Positions 19,061 through 27,522 of a DNA stretch of 64,000 nucleotides are shown one piece after another. Position numbers and translations under genes: made by a program. The stretch comes from Salegentibacter salinarum (GTDB lineage Bacteria; Bacteroidota; Bacteroidia; Flavobacteriales; Flavobacteriaceae). Under the pieces are notes generated by a model that saw only the letters and a list, made by a program, of their open reading frames with translations, was not told where the DNA came from and searched no databases. The DNA lies in contig NZ_FUZC01000009.1 of assembly GCF_900168115.1 (NCBI RefSeq), positions 1-64,000 of the forward strand. The letters are read 5' to 3'. Positions within the stretch are counted from its first letter, which is position 1. The number at the start of each line of letters is the position of its first letter.

Positions 19061-20008
19061 ATGGAATTCAGGACCAAAATACCTATAAGACCGGCTGAGT
19101 CTAAGATAGATTATGAATCTAAGCTTTTTCTCATCGGATCCTGTTTTGTAGAGAATATTTGTAAGAAACTGACTTTCTATAAACTGGAGCATTTGCAGAA
19201 TCCCTTCGGAATTCTTTTTCATCCTTTGGCCATTGCAAAGTTTTTTCAGAAAATAACTGAAAACTACACTTATACAGAAAAAGATATTTTTCAGTATCAA
19301 GAGCGCTGGCATTGTTTTGATGCGCATTCTTTTTTAAGTAATCCCAATGCTGAGGTTTTGTTGAACAATCTTAATTCAGCTTTGCAGGATGCCCGCGAAT
19401 GTCTTCAGCAAAGTTCACATGTAGTTATTACTTTAGGTACGGCGTGGAGTTATTTTCATTTGGAAACCGAACAAAGCGTAGCCAATTGTCATAAAATTCC
19501 GCAGAAATTTTTCAGGAAGGAGTTGAAGTCTGTAGAAGAAATTCAGTGCGCTTTGCTTTTGGTTTTGAAAGATTTGAAATTATTAAATCCGGAACTTGAA
19601 GTTATTTTTACCCTTTCACCGGTTCGGCATATTAAAGACGGATTTATTGAAAATCAACGCAGCAAGGCACATATAATTACTGCGGTTCAGCAAATTTGTG
19701 AAGAAAACAGGAACACACATTACTTTCCTTCTTATGAACTGATGATGGACGAGCTTCGGGATTATCGCTTTTATGCTGAAGATATGTTGCATCCTTCCCA
19801 ACCGGCCATAGATTATATTTGGCAAAGATTTACCGAAACCTGGTTTTCAGAGGCTTCATTTTCTACTTTAAAAGAGGTGGAGAACATTCAAAAAGGTTTG
19901 GAACATCGTCCTTTTAATCCAGATTCTGAGGCACATCGTCGGTTTCTGAAAAATCTGGATGCTAAGGCTTCGAGCCTCAAAAAACACTATCCGCACATTC
20001 AGTTCTAG
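19061..20008 (+). CDS. GSCFA domain-containing protein
   Basis: A 315-residue protein carrying the motif that names the family as GSCFVENI near residues 28-35, in an SGNH/GDSL-hydrolase-like fold. ITLGTAWSYFH (about 125-135) and the catalytic-like D-x-x-H segment DMLHPS (about 242-247) support a hydrolase fold. No signal peptide is visible, and the substrate is unknown. Genes of this family are frequently found next to alaS in Flavobacteriaceae, as here, but the reason is not known. It ends 18 nt before a long palindrome that probably terminates the alaS-GSCFA transcript. Confidence 0.85.
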   Translation: MEFRTKIPIRPAESKIDYESKLFLIGSCFVENICKKLTFYKLEHLQNPFGILFHPLAIAKFFQKITENYTYTEKDIFQYQERWHCFDAHSFLSNPNAEVLLNNLNSALQDARECLQQSSHVVITLGTAWSYFHLETEQSVANCHKIPQKFFRKELKSVEEIQCALLLVLKDLKLLNPELEVIFTLSPVRHIKDGFIENQRSKAHIITAVQQICEENRNTHYFPSYELMMDELRDYRFYAEDMLHPSQPAIDYIWQRFTETWFSEASFSTLKEVENIQKGLEHRPFNPDSEAHRRFLKNLDAKASSLKKHYPHIQF

Positions 20009-20026
20009 ATTAAATTATTGTCAAAT

Positions 20027-20071
20027 AATCCTTAAATTAATTTAAGGATTGTCTGCATATTATTTTTTTTT
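20027..20071 (+). terminator. Terminator after the GSCFA gene
   Basis: A perfect 12+12-base palindrome (AATCCTTAAATT with its complement, 20027-20050) is followed ten bases later by a run of nine T. The stem is AT-rich and the T-run is displaced, so it may be a weak terminator. Confidence 0.5.
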
Positions 20072-20080
20072 GTATTTTTA
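20049..20080 (+). promoter_or_regulatory. Possible promoter of the candidate structured RNA
   Basis: TTG at 20049-20051, a 21-nt spacer and TATTTTTA at 20073-20080 approximate the Bacteroidota consensus. The predicted start is near 20085, just before the structured region. Confidence 0.35.
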
Positions 20081-20084
20081 TATT

Positions 20085-20230
20085 AGAATTTCTGATATAA
20101 GTCATTGAAAACGAATGGCTGAGAAGTCGGTTGTATGACTAATATCTTAATTCGTTTTCTAAAATTTGTTGGGGTAGATTTTAGAAATTTAAAAACTTAT
20201 GGACGGGTGGGGCCGTCCATAAGTGTTTTA
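20085..20230 (+). ncRNA. Candidate structured small RNA with intrinsic terminator
   Basis: This spacer has no reading frame but is dense in paired elements. Stem 1 is a perfect 10-bp helix (GAAAACGAAT 20107-20116 with ATTCGTTTTC 20150-20159) enclosing a small AGTC/GACT hairpin. Stem 2 is a perfect 10-bp helix (TTTCTAAAAT with ATTTTAGAAA, about 20156-20186) that shares four bases with stem 1, so the two compete. Stem 3 is an 11-bp GC-rich hairpin (20196-20206 with 20213-20223, loop GTGGGG) followed by TGTTTT, an intrinsic terminator. I do not recognise a known RNA family; it could instead be the leader of the DUF4230 gene at 20298. Confidence 0.5.
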
Positions 20231-20275
20231 AAAAAGTAAAGTTTTCTTCAAAAACTCCTAAATTCACATTCTTTG

Positions 20276-20283
20276 TACCTTTA
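20276..20283 (+). promoter_or_regulatory. -7 promoter box of the DUF4230 gene
   Basis: TACCTTTA is close to TAnnTTTG and would give a start near 20288, ten bases before the ATG. If used, the upstream structured RNA is not the leader of this gene. Confidence 0.35.
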
Positions 20284-20297
20284 GAAAAAATTGATAA

Positions 20298-20912
20298 ATG
20301 AGAAATTTCCTTATTGGGGCTATTTTGGTTTTGCTTGTAGTTTTCGGCATTCGCTATTGTGAGAACAAAAATAATGAAAGAGATCAGTTAGAAGAAAGTA
20401 CAGCGCTGCTTCAGCAACAAATTAAAAATGTGGGAAAATTGGTGGTGACTGAAGGTACTTTCTCGCAGGTTTACTCTTACAATGATTCTAAGAAGTTCTA
20501 TCTTGATATATTTTCCGCCAGAAAGAAAGCTTTAATTGTAGTTAATGCAACGGCAACGGTGGCCTACGATTTAAGTAAACTTCAAACCGAAATTGATGAG
20601 GAAAATAAAATTGTTCGCATCACTTATATCCCCGAAGAAGAGATTTCTATTAATCCCGAGATAAAATATTACGATGTCACCCAGGATTATTTAAACCAGT
20701 TTGACGCTGCAGACCATAATAAAATAAGAAGCCGAATAGAAAAATCTATTAGAAAAAAAGTAGAAGCATCGTCGCTGAAATCAAATGCACAAAACCGACT
20801 GATTAGTGAATTGCAAAAAATCTACATTCTTACCAGCTCTATGGGTTGGACACTTCAATACAATGATCAAAATTTTAATGATTCTGAAGAATTGCAGCAG
20901 ATAAAACTCTAA
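20298..20912 (+). CDS. DUF4230 domain-containing protein
   Basis: A 204-residue protein with one N-terminal membrane helix (about residues 4-21) and a periplasmic DUF4230 domain (about 45-195). Family features include LVVTEGTFSQVYSY and the turn around IVVNATATVAYDLSKL. The function is unknown; the lack of a lipobox suggests an anchor helix rather than a lipoprotein. It stands between the candidate RNA and the convergent hydroxylase gene, with 17 nt separating the two stop codons. Confidence 0.85.
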   Translation: MRNFLIGAILVLLVVFGIRYCENKNNERDQLEESTALLQQQIKNVGKLVVTEGTFSQVYSYNDSKKFYLDIFSARKKALIVVNATATVAYDLSKLQTEIDEENKIVRITYIPEEEISINPEIKYYDVTQDYLNQFDAADHNKIRSRIEKSIRKKVEASSLKSNAQNRLISELQKIYILTSSMGWTLQYNDQNFNDSEELQQIKL

Positions 20913-20929
20913 TCTTATTTTTTGACCTG

Positions 20930-22684
20930 TTATTTGACTAATTGCGCGTCTATAAGATTTATTCCACCTTCGATTAAATGAGAAATATCAGGTCTTCTGG
21001 ATTTCACATCTTCCAAATGGCTTAAAACCTCTTTGATGAGTTTTTCATCTTTTCCCACCACCAATTCGTAGATTTCAACTGAAAGTAACCAGTCTTTTGG
21101 GTGGTGTTTTTGTACAAGCTCTAAGGCAGCATCCAGGGAAAAACTTGCATCTTTTCCCTGTCTTATATTTCTAACCGAAGCATAAAGAGAATTCAGTTCT
21201 TCACGTTCCGGGGTGTTTTTGCTTTTTATAGTAGTACTTGAAGTTTTATGGGTTATTAGATCGAACGAAAGATTATCGGCGGGGCCGGCAAATGCTGAAA
21301 TAATTTCTTTACCAATTGCCATATCATATTTGCCCCATTCAGGTTTGAATAAAATTTCATCACCATAGGTAACGATGCAATCTTTAAGACTTATCAGGAT
21401 AATTTTTCCCTGCAGATTCCTGGTACCGGTAATTATTTCTCCTTTAACTTTGATTCCGCCTTCAAATTCAAATTCAATTTTTTCGCCTTCATAAATATCA
21501 TAAGCCCTAAGATCGCGCGGACTCATATCTTCTATGGCGAGATTTATTCCTTTTAAAGAGCCAATTGGAGAACCAAAGCCGTCCGGATGTTTTTTTATGC
21601 TATGCCCAACCAATTCCTTTTCCCGATGCGAAAGTGCTGTTTTACCTGAAGTTTGTATATAAATCGGATTTCCTTCGTGTTCAATAACTTTTGAAAAATC
21701 TCCCGAAATTTGTAAACCTGTACTTAATTCTATAGTACCAAGATTTTTAGAATCAATCAGTTTTTGAATTCCCTCCAGACCGCCTTTTCGCAAAGCCATT
21801 TTATTGGCAAATTCTTCTAAAACCAAACTTAAATGGGCGAAATCTGGTGTTACATAAAGTTGAGGTTGAGGTTTGGTAATATCAAATTCCTGCTTACAGG
21901 CTTCAATAGAATAAGGGATTTTCTTCACCTTATCGGTCATACACCAGGCGCTTTCCCCAATAGAAGAGAGTAAACCTGCGCCGTAAATTTTAGGATTTTT
22001 AAGCGTCCCAATTAATCCATATTCAACCGTCCACCAGTGCAGGTTTCGTATTTGCGCCATTTCACTAAGCTCGGCGGTTTCATTTTGAAGTTCATCAACT
22101 TTCTTCTCAGCCGCTTCAATTTCTTCTTGCGGCGTGTCTTCAGCTTCTTTAATGATTGAAAGGTGCCTAATGGCTTCATATATTTCATAATCCCGGGCGC
22201 TGGAAATAGCTTTGCAACCAATCTCCCCAAAACGCCTTAGATATTCTGCGTATTCAGGATTGGCAATAATAGGGGCGTGACCTGCGCCCTCGTGAATAAT
22301 ATCTGGTGCCGGGGTGTATTCTATATGCTCAAGTTGCCTAATATCGCTGGCAATTACCAGAACATTAAAAGCCTGGAATTCCATAAAAGCAGCGGGCGGG
22401 ATAAACCCGTCAACAGCCACAGCCGCCCAGCCAATTTCCTTTAAAATACGGTTCATCCCGTACATATTTGGAATGTGGTCTATAGAAATCCCGGTTTGTT
22501 TTAAGCCATCTAAATAAGATTCGTGCGCAACTTTGCTTAGGTAATCTACATTTTTACGCATTACATACCGCCAAACCGCGTGATTTACCGGAGTGTAATC
22601 ATCGTAATTCTGTGGTTTTATATACTGCTGAAGATGTGCCGGTAACCGGTCTAAAATCGCATTAGATTCAATTTTATCGAGCAT
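20930..22684 (-). CDS. Aromatic amino acid hydroxylase (phenylalanine 4-monooxygenase type), long form
   Basis: A 584-residue protein whose first 290 residues form the pterin-dependent, iron(II) hydroxylase fold. The iron ligands are His131 and His136 in PDIIHEGAGHAP and Glu221 in WWTVEYG. A charged, probably helical insertion (about 180-207) interrupts the usual catalytic domain. The C-terminal 290 residues have no family I recognise; they look soluble and mixed alpha/beta, and comparable long forms occur in other flavobacteria. The likely reaction is Phe to Tyr using tetrahydropterin and O2, in Phe catabolism; Trp or Tyr as substrate cannot be excluded. It is monocistronic, separated from the DUF4136 gene by a terminator. 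Confidence 0.88.
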   Translation of the reverse strand: MLDKIESNAILDRLPAHLQQYIKPQNYDDYTPVNHAVWRYVMRKNVDYLSKVAHESYLDGLKQTGISIDHIPNMYGMNRILKEIGWAAVAVDGFIPPAAFMEFQAFNVLVIASDIRQLEHIEYTPAPDIIHEGAGHAPIIANPEYAEYLRRFGEIGCKAISSARDYEIYEAIRHLSIIKEAEDTPQEEIEAAEKKVDELQNETAELSEMAQIRNLHWWTVEYGLIGTLKNPKIYGAGLLSSIGESAWCMTDKVKKIPYSIEACKQEFDITKPQPQLYVTPDFAHLSLVLEEFANKMALRKGGLEGIQKLIDSKNLGTIELSTGLQISGDFSKVIEHEGNPIYIQTSGKTALSHREKELVGHSIKKHPDGFGSPIGSLKGINLAIEDMSPRDLRAYDIYEGEKIEFEFEGGIKVKGEIITGTRNLQGKIILISLKDCIVTYGDEILFKPEWGKYDMAIGKEIISAFAGPADNLSFDLITHKTSSTTIKSKNTPEREELNSLYASVRNIRQGKDASFSLDAALELVQKHHPKDWLLSVEIYELVVGKDEKLIKEVLSHLEDVKSRRPDISHLIEGGINLIDAQLVK

Positions 22685-22766
22685 AAGTTTGGTTAACTAA
22701 AATTCATTATAAAGATAAGAAATTAAGCTGAAATTCATAAATTGATAATCAAATGCCTTATAAAAT

Positions 22767-22795
22767 AAAAATGCTCCTGTTGAAGGAGCATTTTT
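22767..22795 (-). terminator. Terminator of the hutU-DUF4136 operon
   Basis: An 11-bp stem (AAAAATGCTCC with GGAGCATTTTT) closes a seven-base loop. The A-rich left side gives the T-run on the minus strand, directly after the DUF4136 gene. Confidence 0.85.
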
Positions 22796-22814
22796 GCTAA
22801 AAAAATTTGTTGGG

Positions 22815-23357
22815 TTAATCTTCTATTTTCGGCGGATACTTTTCAAGTATTTCCTGAACAATTTCGTTAATTCTGGCCTGTTTTTTATTCACATCACTGG
22901 CCAGGGCCGCAGTTCCCATTCCCTGCCAAACCAATTCTTTACCTTCTGCATCTATTAGATCTATATAAAGCGTGCCGTCACTGGTTCTATTTACGGTATT
23001 ATAGCCGGAGCCCCAATACCACGGGTGCCATCCCCAGCCGTATCCCCAGCCCATCATATTGTTCTGGTAGATATTAATATTTTCATTGGTTTTGGTAAAA
23101 ATGCTAACTAAAAGATCTGGATCTTCCGACTTTGTGAAGCCTTTGCGTTGCATTTCATCTTCTATAGCTCTAAGAATTCGTTTTTTATCTAAATCGGAAA
23201 TCTCTGCTTTATCTATTCCCGGTTTAAAAAATGCGTAACTCTGGTACTGATTAAAATTTACTTCCCTATCGTAATCTGAAGCAACTCTCACACTGCTGCA
23301 GGAAGTAACCAAAACAGCCAGCAGAAGTAAAACCGGTGTAATTTTTAAGACTTTCAT
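22815..23357 (-). CDS. DUF4136 domain lipoprotein
   Basis: A 180-residue lipoprotein with signal sequence and lipobox VTSC (Cys about residue 20), followed by the DUF4136 domain: an early Y-x(3)-F-x2-Y-x-SYAFFKPG segment and ALASDVNKKQARINEIVQEILEKYP near the end. A Trp/Tyr/Gly-rich patch (about 99-118) sits in the middle. The family is common in Bacteroidota outer or periplasmic membranes and has no known activity. It lies 19 nt downstream of hutU in the same direction and shares its terminator, so it is probably cotranscribed. Confidence 0.88.
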   Translation of the reverse strand: MKVLKITPVLLLLAVLVTSCSSVRVASDYDREVNFNQYQSYAFFKPGIDKAEISDLDKKRILRAIEDEMQRKGFTKSEDPDLLVSIFTKTNENINIYQNNMMGWGYGWGWHPWYWGSGYNTVNRTSDGTLYIDLIDAEGKELVWQGMGTAALASDVNKKQARINEIVQEILEKYPPKIED

Positions 23358-23376
23358 AAAATAATAGTTTTAGATG

Positions 23377-25368
23377 TTAGTGTCGAAAAAGAGCCGGGTC
23401 TACCAGGTTCGGGATCGTTACTTTTAGCTTTGGTTCCATTTGCATAGCCCTTTTTGCAGCGAAGACTGCTTCTTTATTCCGGGCCCAGCTTCGGCGGGCA
23501 ATTCCATTGTTAACATCCCAGAAAAGCATAGATTTTAAGCGCTCCTCCGATGCTTTATTTCCTTCAAGAATCATACCAAATCCTCCATTTATAACCTCGC
23601 CCCAGCCAACGCCGCCGCCATTATGGATGCTTACCCAGGTTGCACCTCTAAAACTATCACCAATTACATTTTGTATAGCCATATCGGCTGTGAACTGTGA
23701 GCCATCATAAATATTTGAAGTTTCACGATAGGGGGAATCGGTACCAGAAACATCGTGATGATCGCGGCCAAGAACCACCGGGCCAATATCTCCTTTCCCA
23801 ATAGCATCATTAAATGCTTTGGCTATTTTCACCCGTCCTTGAGCATCGGCATAGAGAATCCTGGCTTTGGAGCCTACCACCAGTTTGTTTTCGCGAGCGC
23901 CTTTTATCCACTGAATATTATCGGCCATTTGCTGCTGAATTTCTTCCGGGGAATTTCTTTTCAGTTCTTCCAAAACTTCGGTCGCTATTTTATCGGTTTT
24001 ATCAAGGTCATTTTCTTTTCCCGAAGCGCAAACCCATCTAAATGGCCCAAAACCATAATCAAAACACATAGGTCCCATAATATCCTGAACGTAACTTGGA
24101 TATTTAAAATCTATTCCGTTTTCAGCAAGAATATCGGCGCCGGCGCGGGAAGCTTCCAGTAAAAATGCATTTCCATAATCAAAGAAGTAGGTGCCTTTTG
24201 CGGTGTGGTTATTAATTGCAGCGGTTTGCCTTTTTAAGCTTTCCTGAACTTTTTCTTTGAATTTTTCCGGTTCTTCGGCCATCATTTTATTGGCTTCTTC
24301 CAAACTGAATCCCACAGGGTAATATCCGCCGGCCCAGGGATTATGTAAGGAAGTCTGGTCGCTGCCCAAATCGATATAAATATTTTCCTTGTCAAAATAT
24401 TCCCAAACCTCTACAATATTTCCCTGAAAAGCGATTGATACAACTTCCTTATTGTTTTTGGCTTTTTGAACTCTTTTTGCAAGTGCTTCAAGGTCGTCAC
24501 TAACTTCATCTACCCAGCCCTGGCTGTGGCGGGTTTGGGTTGCTTTAGGGTTGACTTCGGCGCATACTGTAATACAACCGGCTATATTTCCGGCTTTTGG
24601 CTGGGCGCCGCTCATTCCGCCAAGGCCGGAGGTGACGAATAATTTTCCTGCAAGCCCTTCCCCTGATCTAGATATTTTTCTACCCGCGTTTAAAACAGTA
24701 ATTGTAGTGCCGTGAACAATTCCCTGCGGGCCGATGTACATATAACTTCCTGCAGTCATCTGCCCGTATTGGGATACACCGAGTGCATTAAATTTCTCCC
24801 AGTCGTCGGGTTTGGAATAATTCGGGATCATCATTCCATTGGTTACAACTACTCGCGGTGCATTTTCGTGAGAAGGAAATAATCCCATAGGATGCCCCGA
24901 ATACATCACTAAAGTCTGGTCGTTTTCCATTTCAGCTAAATACTGCATAGTAAGAAGATATTGAGCCCAATTTTGAAAAACCGCTCCATTCCCGCCATAA
25001 GTGATTAATTCATCTGGATGCTGTGCTACTTTTGGATCCAGGTTGTTTTGAATCATCAGCATAATTCCTTTCGCCTGAACGCTTTTTCCGGGGTATTCTT
25101 CAATATTACGGGCATATAGATCATACTCGGGTTTAAAGCGGTACATATAAATCCTCCCGAATTTCTCCAATTCTTCTTTGAATTCAGGTAAAAGTTCTTT
25201 GTGGTGTTTTTCTTCAAAATACCGCAAAGCATTTTGAAGTGCTAGTTGTTTTTCTTCAGTATTTAAAATATCCTTGCGCTTAGGCGCGTGGTTTACCGAA
25301 GTGTCGTATTCTTTTTTAGAGGGAAGTTCGCTGGGAATTCCCTGTAGTATTCTAGCTCTAAAGTCCAT
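23377..25368 (-). CDS. hutU: Urocanate hydratase
   Basis: A 663-residue cytoplasmic enzyme that adds water to urocanate, the second step of histidine breakdown, using a tightly bound NAD+ as electrophile. The sequence is clearly urocanase over its whole length, including the Gly-rich NAD loop GLGGMSGAQPKAGN and the GRDHHDVSGTDSPYRETS segment near the active site. It is about 100 residues longer than the classic enterobacterial enzyme and matches the long form typical of Bacteroidota and eukaryotes. The other hut genes (hutH, hutI, hutG) are not in the window, and the only linked gene is a DUF4136 lipoprotein. Confidence 0.96.
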   Translation of the reverse strand: MDFRARILQGIPSELPSKKEYDTSVNHAPKRKDILNTEEKQLALQNALRYFEEKHHKELLPEFKEELEKFGRIYMYRFKPEYDLYARNIEEYPGKSVQAKGIMLMIQNNLDPKVAQHPDELITYGGNGAVFQNWAQYLLTMQYLAEMENDQTLVMYSGHPMGLFPSHENAPRVVVTNGMMIPNYSKPDDWEKFNALGVSQYGQMTAGSYMYIGPQGIVHGTTITVLNAGRKISRSGEGLAGKLFVTSGLGGMSGAQPKAGNIAGCITVCAEVNPKATQTRHSQGWVDEVSDDLEALAKRVQKAKNNKEVVSIAFQGNIVEVWEYFDKENIYIDLGSDQTSLHNPWAGGYYPVGFSLEEANKMMAEEPEKFKEKVQESLKRQTAAINNHTAKGTYFFDYGNAFLLEASRAGADILAENGIDFKYPSYVQDIMGPMCFDYGFGPFRWVCASGKENDLDKTDKIATEVLEELKRNSPEEIQQQMADNIQWIKGARENKLVVGSKARILYADAQGRVKIAKAFNDAIGKGDIGPVVLGRDHHDVSGTDSPYRETSNIYDGSQFTADMAIQNVIGDSFRGATWVSIHNGGGVGWGEVINGGFGMILEGNKASEERLKSMLFWDVNNGIARRSWARNKEAVFAAKRAMQMEPKLKVTIPNLVDPALFRH

Positions 25369-25562
25369 TTAATATCTGTTTGCAATAGGTTTCAATAATA
25401 GGAAGAAATGTTAAATTAAGGAGTTTTAAATTTCATTTTCTATAAATTTAGCGCTCTTTTAAAGATTTAAATTATAAAACCTATAGTAGGTGTTTGTATA
25501 AAATGGCTATTGTCAACCGTCATAGAAAAAGAGAATAATTATTTTTTTAAATTATAATTTAG

Positions 25563-26027
25563 ATGAAACTTTTTATAATTCTTCTCGCTGTTTTTTGCCT
25601 TTTTTCCTGTAAGGATGAAACCAAAAATCCTGAATTAGAAACTACTGAAATTTTCAAGGAAAAAGAAACAACAACTCCAGAAGAGACCTTTAGTGCTAAA
25701 GATTCACTGGATTGGGCCGGAGTGTATGAAGGATTTTTGCCTTGTGAGGATTGCGAGGGAATTGAAACCAAAATTCAAATAAAGGAAAATCGCGATTATG
25801 CACTTTCCCAACAATTTTTAGGCAGGGCAGCGAATGAAGATAATGATCTAAATGAAACAGGAAAGTTTGAGTGGGATAAGCAAGGGAATACCATTAGTTT
25901 GGGAGAGCGAGAAAAACTCTATTTTAAGGTAAGCCAAAATTACCTGCTGCAGGTGTTTAAAGACGAATCTAAAGTAATAGGAGATTCTGCGATGAAATAT
26001 CGTTTGACAAAAATTAATGAGTTATGA
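25563..26027 (+). CDS. NlpE N-terminal-domain copper resistance-like lipoprotein
   Basis: A 154-residue lipoprotein with signal sequence and lipobox LFSC (Cys16). The mature part opens with an acidic linker (to about 47), then an NlpE-N barrel: DWAGVYEGFLPCEDCEGIETKIQI contains the CxxC pair of the family. In enterobacteria NlpE is an outer-membrane lipoprotein that reports copper and surface stress to CpxA; no Cpx genes are seen here and the family in Bacteroidota is simply a stress-linked barrel. Its last six bases overlap the convergent DUF5522 gene. Confidence 0.87.
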   Translation: MKLFIILLAVFCLFSCKDETKNPELETTEIFKEKETTTPEETFSAKDSLDWAGVYEGFLPCEDCEGIETKIQIKENRDYALSQQFLGRAANEDNDLNETGKFEWDKQGNTISLGEREKLYFKVSQNYLLQVFKDESKVIGDSAMKYRLTKINEL

Positions 26028-26192
26028 TTGTTTGCCAGTTTTTTTATCAAATCCGTAGGGGCAATGCCGGCAACCACTTTCACAACAATAGCCGCGTTTA
26101 AGGTGATATTGTTCGGTAAAACAGCGATAGCCTTCGGGCGTGATGTAGTAATCGCCTTCTTCCAGCGGAATTCTTTTTTTGAAAAAACTCAT
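26022..26192 (-). CDS. DUF5522 domain small cysteine-rich protein
   Basis: A 56-residue protein from the ATG at 26192. The frame opens further upstream to 26222, but the shorter start agrees with the usual size and with a -7 box ending four bases before this ATG. The hallmark is YHLKRGYCCESGCRHCPYGF, with four Cys and one His arranged like a small metal-binding knuckle. The function is unknown; the conserved cysteines suggest zinc or iron-sulfur binding. The gene ends inside the last codons of the NlpE-like gene (six-base tail overlap). Confidence 0.85.
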   Translation of the reverse strand: MSFFKKRIPLEEGDYYITPEGYRCFTEQYHLKRGYCCESGCRHCPYGFDKKTGKQS

Positions 26193-26196
26193 ATCG

Positions 26197-26204
26197 CAAA
26201 AATA
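26197..26204 (-). promoter_or_regulatory. -7 promoter box immediately upstream of the DUF5522 gene
   Basis: On the minus strand TATTTTTG (26204-26197) is followed by CGAT and then ATG. The spacing of four bases predicts a transcript starting at the initiator A. A -33 TTG is not evident. Confidence 0.4.
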
Positions 26205-26224
26205 CAATTTCTTAACTTCCACAC

Positions 26225-26551
26225 GTGATTCTAATCGTTAACAAATATCTTTTGGGAAAATCGTTTAAAGGCGTAAGTTTATGGCCTTTTGTGATTCTTA
26301 AAAATAGGGAGCTAAAAGATGATTTTAATTTTATTAACCACGAAAAAATTCATTTAAGACAGCAGTTAGAATTACTTATCTTACCTTTTTATATCTGGTA
26401 TTTAACCGAATATTTATTGCGTTTATTTTATTATAAAGACCGCTTTCTTGCATATAAAAATATAAGTTTTGAGCGCGAAGCTTATAGCCAGGAAATGAAA
26501 GAGAATTATTTGCAGGATCGCAAATTTTGGGCATTTTTACAGTTTGTTTAG
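26225..26551 (+). CDS. Small membrane-associated protein with HEKIH zinc-peptidase-like motif
   Basis: A 108-residue protein starting with GTG; no ATG is available near the start. It contains HEKIHLRQQLELL (about residues 39-51), a match to the HExxH zinc-protease motif, followed by a hydrophobic helix (about 51-68) and a further Glu in FEREAY (about 83-88) that could be a third ligand. This resembles the catalytic segment of M48/M56 proteases reduced to a minimum. I do not recognise the family, and activity is not implied. The gene is 31 nt upstream of the deaminase gene and may be its first operon partner. Confidence 0.7.
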   Translation: MILIVNKYLLGKSFKGVSLWPFVILKNRELKDDFNFINHEKIHLRQQLELLILPFYIWYLTEYLLRLFYYKDRFLAYKNISFEREAYSQEMKENYLQDRKFWAFLQFV

Positions 26552-26582
26552 GTAGCCAATCTTAGAATTCGGATATTTGCTT

Positions 26583-27521
26583 ATGCCAAAATCTTCAAAT
26601 ATTTTTACTGAAATATCTTCTAAAAATCAGTTTGTTGCTGAATTTTATAATGAAATTTCGCTCTATCTGAAACGTGAAGATTTAATACATCCTGAAGTTT
26701 CAGGCAATAAATTCAGAAAATTAAAATATAATATTGCCAGGGCGCTTGAAGAAAAGCAAAAAACACTCCTTACTTTCGGCGGAGCCTATTCCAACCATAT
26801 CGCAGCAACGGCCGCTGCCGGGGAACTTTTCGGTTTAGAAACAATAGGAGTCATAAGGGGAGAAGAGTTAGGCAAAGATTTGGAAACTACTTTAGCGCAA
26901 AATCCCACCCTTAAGTTTGCTAATTCCTGCGGAATGCAATTTAAATTTATTTCCAGGGGCGATTATAGAAAAAAGGAAAACAGAGAGTTGCAAGAGGAAT
27001 TAAAAAAGGAATTTGGTGAATTTTATCTTGTGCCTGAAGGTGGAACCAATGAATTAGCGGTTAAAGGTTGCCAGGAAATTTTAACCGAAAAGGACAGGGA
27101 GTTTCAATTTGTTGCAGTTTCGGTAGGTACCGGCGGTACTCTTGCAGGCCTGGTAAACGCTTCAGATATCAATCAGAAAATTTTAGGCTTTCCGGCTTTG
27201 AAAGGCGATTTTCTTTCCGAAGAAATAGATAAATACAGTTTTAATAGTAATTGGGAATTAAAAACCGATTACCATTTTGGAGGTTATGCTAAGGTAGATT
27301 CGGAATTGATAAATTTCATTAATAATTTCAAAAAAAAATATAAAATTCAATTAGATCCGGTATACACGGGAAAGTTAGTTTTTGGTATTTTTGACCTTAT
27401 AAAGGCCGGATATTTCCCTTCCGGAAGTAAAATTATGGCCATTCACACCGGAGGTTTACAGGGAATCCAGGGAATGAATACATTTTTAAAAAAGAAAAAA
27501 TTGCCTCTAATCACTTTTTAA
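26583..27521 (+). CDS. 1-aminocyclopropane-1-carboxylate deaminase / D-cysteine desulfhydrase family enzyme
   Basis: A 312-residue PLP-dependent enzyme of fold type II. A TTG lies two codons upstream, but the ATG at 26583 is the more likely start. The PLP lysine sits in HPEVSGNKFRKLKYN (about residue 43), the phosphate-binding loop is VGTGGTLAG (about 180-188), and the segment FGGAYSNHIAA near 63-73 is typical of the family. Substrates could be ACC, D-cysteine or another small D-amino acid; sequence alone cannot decide. It ends one base before the glucosaminidase gene, consistent with an operon. Confidence 0.88.
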   Translation: MPKSSNIFTEISSKNQFVAEFYNEISLYLKREDLIHPEVSGNKFRKLKYNIARALEEKQKTLLTFGGAYSNHIAATAAAGELFGLETIGVIRGEELGKDLETTLAQNPTLKFANSCGMQFKFISRGDYRKKENRELQEELKKEFGEFYLVPEGGTNELAVKGCQEILTEKDREFQFVAVSVGTGGTLAGLVNASDINQKILGFPALKGDFLSEEIDKYSFNSNWELKTDYHFGGYAKVDSELINFINNFKKKYKIQLDPVYTGKLVFGIFDLIKAGYFPSGSKIMAIHTGGLQGIQGMNTFLKKKKLPLITF

Positions 27522-27522
27522 T

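Noticed and set aside
20085-20230. Signal recognition particle RNA, tmRNA, RNase P RNA or 6S RNA
   Set aside because: The short helices and sequence do not show the conserved loops of these RNAs (for example GGAA/AGCA of SRP RNA or the tag reading frame of tmRNA).
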